Below are positions 33,268-39,922 of a stretch of 39,922 bases of DNA, one piece after another. Every line of letters starts with the position of its first letter. Positions within the stretch are counted from its first letter, which is position 1. The notes beneath the pieces are model-generated. The model was not told the origin of the DNA. It searched no databases and worked only from the letters and a program-made list of their open reading frames with translations. Source of the stretch: BNXB01 sp031556375 (GTDB lineage Bacteria; Bacteroidota; Bacteroidia; Bacteroidales; Azobacteroidaceae); the NCBI GenBank assembly GCA_031556375.1, contig JAVBTA010000022.1, positions 1 through 39,922 of the forward strand, given 5' to 3'. The position numbers and the translations under genes were made by a program.

Positions 33268-35478
33268 TTACCAATTTATTTGAACGGAGATACCTTCAGG
33301 ACTATTTTCAAACTTAACCAAACAAGTTTTAGATTGACTGTCCCAAGAATAGCTTGACTCTTTAATTTCCTGTCCCAAATGATTTTTTACAACAACCTTC
33401 TTAGGTTTTCCGGGAAGATATATCCGGGAGACATTGTTCGTGTTTTCCGGACTTTTCGCAACAAAGGTATAAGAATGTTCCTTAGAAACCTCGTTATATA
33501 TCCTAGATGCGCCACAGAGTACTCTTGGTTGATTTTTATCAAGAACATGTTTTGCAGAAATAAGAGAGTAAAGAAAAGCCTGTTCGCCGGGATTAACAAT
33601 CTTTGTTTTTACAACAGGAAGTTCCGGATCAAACAAGTCGACATATAATCCGTTAATTTTCAAAGGCTTATCATTCACACTTTCATCCACAACAGAAGCA
33701 ATAACATAAGGCCCCCTTTCCAGGTAGAAATTATTTTTCACCTCCAAACTATTTCCTTTAACTGCAAAGCTATACGCTTTTTCAATTGTTGAGAAATACT
33801 TTTGATCATTATCGGCTTTTAATACAAAATCTTTAGGGTCTTCCCTGAGCACGTATACTATCCCTTTTCCACAAGGATACTCTCCTTCAGCAGCACCCTT
33901 TACAATTCCTAATTTTTCGAATAAATGGTCGGAAGGGACAGCATAATGATTTCCATTTGTATTCCACCATTCCATAACGGACTGGTAAGGATCGACATCT
34001 TTTCCGCAATATACAAGGACTCCTCCGTTATTGATCCAACGGGCAATGTTATTATGATATTCCGGATCCAAAGGTTTCATATTAGAATATGACAGAACAA
34101 GAACTTTCAGATTTTTCCATGTATCAGGATAAGCAGTATTCTCAATATGAGCCGTTTCAACAGGAATTCCTCTCTTTAACAACGGAAATGTTTGTCCGTA
34201 GAAATTCGAAAAACGAGGGTCTTCATATCCGGCATGAGTAGGGAAACGCTGGAACATCAACGAATTAGACATCATAACAGCAATTCCTTGTGTTCCACTT
34301 ACTTTGTTTTCAGATAACGGCATATCATTCAGGGCATTGATCATCACCTGCATTTGAGTAGAATAAAAACGAGGGATTTTTGCTTTTTCAGCAGCATTCG
34401 ATTTTGTACGGTATAGGCCTTCATAAATACGGTCAGGCCAAGGCATTACCTCATAATCGGCAATCATCGGATATAGTAATTGAGCTGCAAAAGTGGCCTG
34501 ATAATTCTTTTTATAATCTTCCCAATCCTTTCCGGCATTATCTTCTATAGGATCAGTCAGAAAGAACATTTTACGACCTGTAGGACGTGTCATAGACTCC
34601 ATAGAGCCATATTCAAGGAAAGCGTTTTCAAATACACGCTCCTTTTCTATGCCATTGTAATACGTTTTTTCACGTGATGTACCGGTCCAAACCTGAGCAA
34701 TATAGCCATCCACACAGGAAAGTGAGGCTAAACTGGCTTCCGGACTCACAATCTGCCATGAAGAATAATTGACTAAGGAATGTGTCGGAACATAACATCT
34801 CACATCCATTCCTTTGGTTTTACCATATTCTTTAGCATACGTAAATACTTCATTCAAAGCATTATAATACAATTCATATTTCAATTTATTGGCAAGATAA
34901 GTATTCTCCGGAGACTCATGTTGAGGTCTCCATGGAAATCGATAATATTTCTGCCATTCTTTCTTAAAAGCGGTACTATATCCGGCACGCATCCAGAACT
35001 CCGGTTCTTCCAGATATATCGCATCGATTCCCGCATCAATAACCCGGCGAATATGTTTTTCTTTCAGATATTGAATAAAAGATGCTGTTGGAACGATATA
35101 CGGAACCATGTGACCGTGCCATATCGTATCTCCTTTCTGAGTGACCTGTCCTTCGCCCAGGTGGTTGATTCCATCCCATTGTCCGGTGAAATAATCCTGA
35201 TACTCGCCCCAGGCGATACCAGTCATGAAATGGGCGGTATATCCTCGATCACGCCAGGATTCCACACGGTCTTCGAAAGATACTTTCTTTCCTCTTTCAG
35301 AAGGATTCCCTCCTATACCATAGATTATTGCCGCGTCGGCTCTGACATCAATCGATGGTCGCCAGGGTTGAGCTACCTGAAAGACTGTTTTTTCTTTTAT
35401 TTTCTGTGCAGACACCGACAATGCAGCAAAAAAGCTACATAAAATAAATAAAAACAGAGTATAATCTTTTGTTCCCAT
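33268..35478 (-). CDS. Putative glycoside hydrolase (TIM barrel plus GATase-like domain), family not recognised
   Basis: This exported protein of 736 residues has a signal peptide (MGTKDYTLFLFILCSFFAALSVSAQ). I could not place it in a named CAZy family. Residues about 40-390 look like a TIM barrel of the GH42/clan A type: GYTAHFMTGIAWGEYQDY, YIVPTASFIQYLKEKHIRR, and DAGIDAIYLEEPEFW with Glu157, Glu158 and Glu160 as candidate acids. Residues about 395-510 resemble the GATase-like domain that follows the barrel in GH42 enzymes (FPLLKRGIPVETAHIE, LKVLVLSYSNMKPL, IARWINNGGVLVYCG). The remainder is predicted beta-sandwich. It starts 12 bases after addA and ends 18 bases before the GH92 start, so it probably acts on the same glycan. 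The glycosidase role is inferred from fold-like features and neighbours; the catalytic nucleophile is not assigned. Confidence 0.6.
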   Translation of the reverse strand: MGTKDYTLFLFILCSFFAALSVSAQKIKEKTVFQVAQPWRPSIDVRADAAIIYGIGGNPSERGKKVSFEDRVESWRDRGYTAHFMTGIAWGEYQDYFTGQWDGINHLGEGQVTQKGDTIWHGHMVPYIVPTASFIQYLKEKHIRRVIDAGIDAIYLEEPEFWMRAGYSTAFKKEWQKYYRFPWRPQHESPENTYLANKLKYELYYNALNEVFTYAKEYGKTKGMDVRCYVPTHSLVNYSSWQIVSPEASLASLSCVDGYIAQVWTGTSREKTYYNGIEKERVFENAFLEYGSMESMTRPTGRKMFFLTDPIEDNAGKDWEDYKKNYQATFAAQLLYPMIADYEVMPWPDRIYEGLYRTKSNAAEKAKIPRFYSTQMQVMINALNDMPLSENKVSGTQGIAVMMSNSLMFQRFPTHAGYEDPRFSNFYGQTFPLLKRGIPVETAHIENTAYPDTWKNLKVLVLSYSNMKPLDPEYHNNIARWINNGGVLVYCGKDVDPYQSVMEWWNTNGNHYAVPSDHLFEKLGIVKGAAEGEYPCGKGIVYVLREDPKDFVLKADNDQKYFSTIEKAYSFAVKGNSLEVKNNFYLERGPYVIASVVDESVNDKPLKINGLYVDLFDPELPVVKTKIVNPGEQAFLYSLISAKHVLDKNQPRVLCGASRIYNEVSKEHSYTFVAKSPENTNNVSRIYLPGKPKKVVVKNHLGQEIKESSYSWDSQSKTCLVKFENSPEGISVQINW

Positions 35479-35490
35479 ACAAGTTAGTCC

Positions 35491-38400
35491 TCAATTTATT
35501 GTTACTTCATTTTTTTCAACATACCAGATAAACGTCCGGATATTTTTCCGGTTCATTTGTTCCAAAAGCCGTGCATAACGTTGCATTTGTTTCTTGTGTT
35601 CCGGCCGGGGTTCGCCGAATTTATAGTCAATGATTAATGTTTCTTCTTCAGAAAATAAGACCCTATCCGGGCGTTGGGTAGTTATCTCACCATTCTCTTC
35701 TACCAGAACAGCACATTCGGCATAGGTTTTATATTTTCCGGAAAACCAGTCTTCCACTTGGGAATCAGCAATACATTGCTTTACTTTTTCAGAATATTCC
35801 TCCTTTTCTCCCGGGAGAATAATTCCTTCAAAAATGAGTTTATCTACAGCAACCGGAATGTCCTCAAGGGTTCTGACGTACGAAAACAACGAGTGCATGA
35901 TGTTTCCATGTGAGACATAGGATTCTTTTGAAGGTAAATCCGGATTTACAAACTCCCTGGATTTATTCGACTGCTTGAAAATAGATTTATCCGGATTGAA
36001 CGCTTCCGAAACAAAATTCGAATCAAGCGCTTCTGGAGAGGTTTTCAGGATATTTTTACTTGTATTCTCTTCCCTTTTCAAATAGAAATCCAAAGACCCG
36101 TTTTGATAATGCAGGGAATCTTCATCAAAGAGACCATCCATCTTATTTACCAGGAATTGAAGCAGATCCGAAACTTTTTTGACATCATCGTACGATTCCA
36201 ATTTCTTTTTATGTTTTGACAATACCAACAGGTTATGCTCTGCCCGCGTAAATGCCACATAAAGCAGATTCAAATTGTCGACCCAGCTTTGTGCTGTCTC
36301 TTTCTGATATTCTTCCCTGAAAACGGTATCGAACATTTTCTGGGAATATTTTACCGGGAGCAGTTCCAGGTCATATAATCCTTCTTTGGATCCACACCAG
36401 ACTACCGGATTTTTTTCCGGGAAAATGTCCCAATCGCAGAACGGCAGCAACACCGTATGAAATTGCAGCCCCTTGGATTTATGGATAGTCATCGCACGCA
36501 CGCCATCGACAGAAGCTCCTGATGATACGGATTTGAGTTGTAACTCTTCATCCCAGTATTTGAGGAAAGCATGAATATCCGATACGGATTCACGAAGATA
36601 ATTACCTGTAGCATCGTAAAATGCAAACAAATATCCGTTTTGTTTTTCGATATTTTTGAGTTCCAGGAAACGATACAAATGGCCTATTAACTCTAATAAC
36701 GGCAAACGGGTAAGTTCTTCCGACAATTCGAAGTCCGTATTCAGGGTATACTGTTTCAAATAGAAATCCAGTTTAGCCCGAAATACCGGGTTTTGAGGAT
36801 CTTTCAATACTCTCAGCGCTTCGATTATAATTCTCAAGACCGGAGATGATCCCAATTGGAAAGCCTCATCGGAAACAATATTCAGATAATGATTTACAGT
36901 CAGTTCCGGATGTTCTTCCCGTTGAGAGGCGAGATATTCTGCAATCGCAATAATGCTTTTGTTTGTCCGTGTCAGGATACAGATCTTATTCGCAGGAATC
37001 CCCGAACCGGCTAATTGCTTTATCTGATCAAACAGTTTTTCGAGTACCTGACCATTATAGCTTGTATCTTCTGATTTATCATCCGGAATAAAGTCTATCG
37101 AGACATGTCCAAAATCTTCTTCTTTTTTTGTTTCCTGCACTACATCGGAGGGAGAATAGGCCGTTGGAAATGGAGACCCTGTTGTATCCCCAAACAGAGA
37201 AGTATATTTCTCATTCAGGATTTCGGAAGCATGTGTAAAAAAATGATTATTGAAATTGACAATTATTTTTTCGCTTCGAAAATTATATGCCAGATTCAGG
37301 GGTTGAATTCCCAGTTCCTCTCCTATTCCTCCCAGGATACTCCAATCGCCGTTCCTCCAACGATAGATCGATTGTTTGACGTCGCCTACGATCATGCTGA
37401 AATAGTTATTTGCAAGGACTTCAGAAAGCAAGGATTTGAAATTCTTCCATTGCAGGCGTGAGGTATCCTGAAACTCATCGATCATCACATGTTTGATCTC
37501 TGCTCCTATTTTTTCATAAATAAATGAAGTATCCGAATCATCGATCATCTTATTGAGGAACAAAGCTGTATCTGAGAGCATAAAACGGTTATTCTCAGCA
37601 TTTTGTCTACTAATCTCATTTGTTATATCCCAAATCAATCCTAATTGATGGATATTTTGGGTAATCATCCTTGAAGTATCGTATTTACGGAGATTCTCTA
37701 AAGTCGCATTTAACAATGATATAAAACGTGATTCCGCCAATGCGATGATCTCATCTTTTTTCTTCGTTTTTGCAGAGGGCCATTTTATCGCCTCCACACA
37801 ACAATCCCGTACTACAGCACTACCGGCATTTGCATTTTTAAAATCGCCTTCCGAAAGTTTACTTAAAAAATTAAGCACTACTCCATTGCGATTAAAATCA
37901 CCTGATTCGAGGTTGCATTCGAAGATAGTTTTTGTGATTTCATCGTAAGTATTTTTAAAAAAATCTTTACAACCGGATTGAATTTTTGAGTGATATTCTT
38001 TTATTTTTTTAAATATTAAAGTATCACTTTCCAATTGGGACTTCAATATATATTCATGTTCCTGAAAATATTCATTGAAGATACAGCGACTGAAATCCAT
38101 AATTTCCCTGTCAATCCGCCAGTATCCGCCTTCATCGAGTTTTCCTTCGATATAGGCCATCAGCCAATCCAATAGCTGAGGGTCTTCGTTTGCCTTTTCT
38201 ATAACGGAATGAACGGCTTCCGACAGGACTTTCGAGGTATTCATTTCCAAGTTGAACCGGGAGCCCCGCCCCAGTTCTCGGGCGAGATTCCTCAATACTT
38301 TCTGAAAAAAACTATCGATTGTCGTAATATTTAAATGACTGTAATCATGAAGAATAGCATGTAGTATTTCTTTTGATTTCAGGCTGACCTCCTGATCTTT

Positions 38401-38670
38401 CATCGGATATCCGGATTTTTCCAACGCTTCCGTCAAAGCCGATCTGAAATTTTTCGAATCTTCACATTCGAAAGCCAGACCGTATAATTCCGAAAGGATA
38501 CGGTCTTTCATTTCGCCCGTAGCATCTTTGGTGAAGGTTACAGCCAATATCCGGCGATGAGAATGATGTGAATATTTAATCAACAATTCACGAATATATT
38601 CCAGGGCCAGGGTGAAAGTTTTTCCCGAACCTGCAGAAGCTTTATATATTTTCAGTTTTGAAGATTCCAA
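35491..38670 (-). CDS. addA: AddA/RecB-like helicase-nuclease (UvrD superfamily)
   Basis: This superfamily 1A helicase with a C-terminal nuclease has 1059 residues, matching AddA of the AddAB double-strand-break processing complex. The Walker A KASAGSGKTFTL is at residues 10-21, AVTFTKDATGEMKDRI (motif Ia) near 44, DEFQDTSRLQW near 395, motif III/IV GDVKQSIYRWRNGD near 430, and motif VI LYVAFTRAEHNL. The nuclease motif is LIIDYKFGEPRPEHKKQMQRYARLL, quoted by its core DYKFGEPRPEHKKQ (about 1013). The start is a TTG (38668-38670). Upstream in frame lies a stop, and the next ATG falls after the Walker A motif, so TTG must be used, only three bases after the transporter stop; coupled translation is likely. 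No addB partner is visible. Placement inside a sugar-utilization run is unusual. Confidence 0.9.
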   Translation of the reverse strand: MESSKLKIYKASAGSGKTFTLALEYIRELLIKYSHHSHRRILAVTFTKDATGEMKDRILSELYGLAFECEDSKNFRSALTEALEKSGYPMKDQEVSLKSKEILHAILHDYSHLNITTIDSFFQKVLRNLARELGRGSRFNLEMNTSKVLSEAVHSVIEKANEDPQLLDWLMAYIEGKLDEGGYWRIDREIMDFSRCIFNEYFQEHEYILKSQLESDTLIFKKIKEYHSKIQSGCKDFFKNTYDEITKTIFECNLESGDFNRNGVVLNFLSKLSEGDFKNANAGSAVVRDCCVEAIKWPSAKTKKKDEIIALAESRFISLLNATLENLRKYDTSRMITQNIHQLGLIWDITNEISRQNAENNRFMLSDTALFLNKMIDDSDTSFIYEKIGAEIKHVMIDEFQDTSRLQWKNFKSLLSEVLANNYFSMIVGDVKQSIYRWRNGDWSILGGIGEELGIQPLNLAYNFRSEKIIVNFNNHFFTHASEILNEKYTSLFGDTTGSPFPTAYSPSDVVQETKKEEDFGHVSIDFIPDDKSEDTSYNGQVLEKLFDQIKQLAGSGIPANKICILTRTNKSIIAIAEYLASQREEHPELTVNHYLNIVSDEAFQLGSSPVLRIIIEALRVLKDPQNPVFRAKLDFYLKQYTLNTDFELSEELTRLPLLELIGHLYRFLELKNIEKQNGYLFAFYDATGNYLRESVSDIHAFLKYWDEELQLKSVSSGASVDGVRAMTIHKSKGLQFHTVLLPFCDWDIFPEKNPVVWCGSKEGLYDLELLPVKYSQKMFDTVFREEYQKETAQSWVDNLNLLYVAFTRAEHNLLVLSKHKKKLESYDDVKKVSDLLQFLVNKMDGLFDEDSLHYQNGSLDFYLKREENTSKNILKTSPEALDSNFVSEAFNPDKSIFKQSNKSREFVNPDLPSKESYVSHGNIMHSLFSYVRTLEDIPVAVDKLIFEGIILPGEKEEYSEKVKQCIADSQVEDWFSGKYKTYAECAVLVEENGEITTQRPDRVLFSEEETLIIDYKFGEPRPEHKKQMQRYARLLEQMNRKNIRTFIWYVEKNEVTIN

Positions 38671-38673
38671 ATA

Positions 38674-39922
38674 TTAATGTTTTTGTACCCAACGTCCAAA
38701 CGAGGCAATTACAATAAAACAGATCAACGGCAATACAAATGAAATCCGGACAGAGGATAATGATTCGAACCAAACCGCCTTATCGATCAGGATTGCTTGT
38801 ACCAGAGGCATCAAACATCCCCCTCCTATCGCACAAATCAAACCTGCGGATCCTAATTTAGCATCATCACCGAGGCCTTTCAACGCAATTCCATAGATCG
38901 TAGGGAACATCAGGGACATACAGGCTGAGATCGCGACTAAGCTATATAATCCGAATATTCCCTTGATAAATATAACTCCCAGAGTAAAGGCAATACCACC
39001 TAAAGCCAGTCCCATCAACAACACACTAGGCTTGATATATTTCAGAAGGAATGTACAAATAAATCTACTGGTAACAAAAATCCCCATAGCGATCATATTA
39101 TATCCCTGAGCATCAGATTTACTCATTCCAAGTTCAAGTTCTGCGTACTGGATAATAAATGTCCAAACCATGATTTGTACTCCGACATAGAAAGCTTGCG
39201 CGATTACAGACCGTACATACCGGCCATTTTTGAAAAGGCGTTTGAATGTAGCGCCAATTTGCAATCCTTTTTCTTCTTTCGGAGCATCACCGGGAAGTTT
39301 TGATAAAAAGAATAAAATAAAAAAGCATAATACAACTACCCCCAAAATAAGGTATGGGCCGCTTACAACACTCAGGTCACTACTTTGCATCGCAGAAAAA
39401 GCAGTAGGATCAGTATCTCTCAATGCTATCCTTTCTGCTTCCGTAGCCGAGTTTAATTTCGCTAAAATAAATTCTTTCGCAATCAACATTCCTGTCAACG
39501 AGCCGATAGGATTAAATGCCTGCGAGAAATTAAGTCGCTGAGTAGCGGTTTCTTCCGAACCCATAGAAAGAATGTACGGATTAGAAGTTGTTTCCAGAAA
39601 AGCCAGCCCGCAAGTCATTACAAAATAAGCTATCAGAAATGCCCAGAATGCCATTGCATTACCCGCCGGTATAAACAAAAAACAACCTATTGAATATAAT
39701 GCCAGCCCTAATAATATACCTTTCTTGTAATTAAACCGTTTGATAAAAATCGCAGCAGGAATAGCCATACAACAGTAACCGCCATAAAAAGCAAACTGTA
39801 CCAGAGAACTTTCAAAATTAGAGATCAGAAGGATATTTTTAAACGCGGCGACCATCGGGTTAGTGATGTCATTTGCAAAACCCCAGAGGGCAAAAAGTGA
39901 AGTTACAAGAATAAACGGGTAT
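38674..39922 (-). CDS. fucP: L-fucose permease-like sugar MFS transporter (5' end outside window)
   Basis: This is an inner-membrane major-facilitator sugar:proton symporter of the FucP/GluP branch. The visible 415 residues end at WVQKH. The reading frame stays open to the window edge and includes YPFILVTSLFALWGFANDI, then TNPMVAAFKNILLISNFESS, the conserved first helix of fucose permeases; the ATG at 39853-39855 is internal. Later marks are FYGGYCCMAIPAAIFIKRFNYKKGI, cited by FYGGYCCMAIPA, then FLETTSNPYILSMG, ATQRLNFSQAFNPIGS and the C-terminal GLICAIGGGCLMPLVQ. Predicted helices number about twelve in the full protein. The fucose specificity is plausible given two fucosidase genes in the window, but galactose or glucose transport is not excluded. 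It heads the run that includes addA, a putative glycosidase and GH92. Confidence 0.85.
   Translation of the reverse strand, partial: YPFILVTSLFALWGFANDITNPMVAAFKNILLISNFESSLVQFAFYGGYCCMAIPAAIFIKRFNYKKGILLGLALYSIGCFLFIPAGNAMAFWAFLIAYFVMTCGLAFLETTSNPYILSMGSEETATQRLNFSQAFNPIGSLTGMLIAKEFILAKLNSATEAERIALRDTDPTAFSAMQSSDLSVVSGPYLILGVVVLCFFILFFLSKLPGDAPKEEKGLQIGATFKRLFKNGRYVRSVIAQAFYVGVQIMVWTFIIQYAELELGMSKSDAQGYNMIAMGIFVTSRFICTFLLKYIKPSVLLMGLALGGIAFTLGVIFIKGIFGLYSLVAISACMSLMFPTIYGIALKGLGDDAKLGSAGLICAIGGGCLMPLVQAILIDKAVWFESLSSVRISFVLPLICFIVIASFGRWVQKH

Noticed and set aside
34780..35442. 220-codon open frame on the plus strand
   Set aside because: It lies antisense to the putative glycosidase gene, has no family features, and its low-complexity Ile/Phe/Ser-rich translation is that of a reverse-frame shadow.

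Overview
The window looks like the chromosome of a member of the order Bacteroidales. It is AT-rich, with A-rich leaders. Several upstream regions carry the Bacteroidetes-type promoter (TTTG, about 20 nt, TAnnTTTG). It has an STN-type SusC with SusD, FecR and an ECF sigma factor, lipoproteins with acidic residues after the lipobox cysteine, and a giant exported protein ending in a type IX secretion (T9SS) sorting domain. The T9SS signal points to a Parabacteroides/Tannerellaceae-, Dysgonomonadaceae- or Odoribacteraceae-like genome rather than a typical Bacteroides, but the species cannot be read from the sequence. I saw no rRNA, tRNA, CRISPR array, transposase or phage gene.

Layout: (1) 1-1591 (+), the polyamine pair agmatine deiminase (5' end outside the window) and N-carbamoylputrescine amidase. 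(2) 1581-4527 (-), topoisomerase III, then an overlapping ATP-grasp-like protein of unknown role. (3) 4603-18810, a polysaccharide-utilization locus: GH29 fucosidase (+), a two-BACON lipoprotein whose C-terminal 300 residues resemble cholesterol-dependent cytolysins (-), Ser-type sulfatase, GH95 fucosidase, SusD, SusC, FecR (all -), and a divergent ECF sigma factor (+). The enzymes suggest sulfated, fucosylated glycans such as mucin O-glycans (inference). SusC would sense the glycan and pass a signal through FecR to the sigma factor. (4) 18885-19892 (-), aspartate-semialdehyde dehydrogenase. (5) 20044-30374, a lamin-tail-domain exported protein (+) convergent with a 2909-residue surface protein (-) made of a predicted calcium-binding beta-propeller, a long Ig/PKD-like stalk with an internal 1.5-kb duplication, and a T9SS signal. 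(6) 30375-30954, a non-coding gap holding a terminator hairpin, a 23-bp palindrome and other inverted repeats. (7) 30955-39922 (-), a nearly gapless run: fucose-permease-like transporter, AddA/RecB-type helicase-nuclease, an unrecognised putative glycoside hydrolase, and a GH92 alpha-mannosidase.

The most interesting object is the cytolysin-like lipoprotein at 5934-7466. It aligns by eye with most of cytolysin domains 1-3, but it lacks the cholesterol-binding domain 4 and carries two BACON domains at the N-terminus. It also sits beside a glycan-utilization operon. The second is the uncharacterised glycosidase-like protein at 33268-35478.
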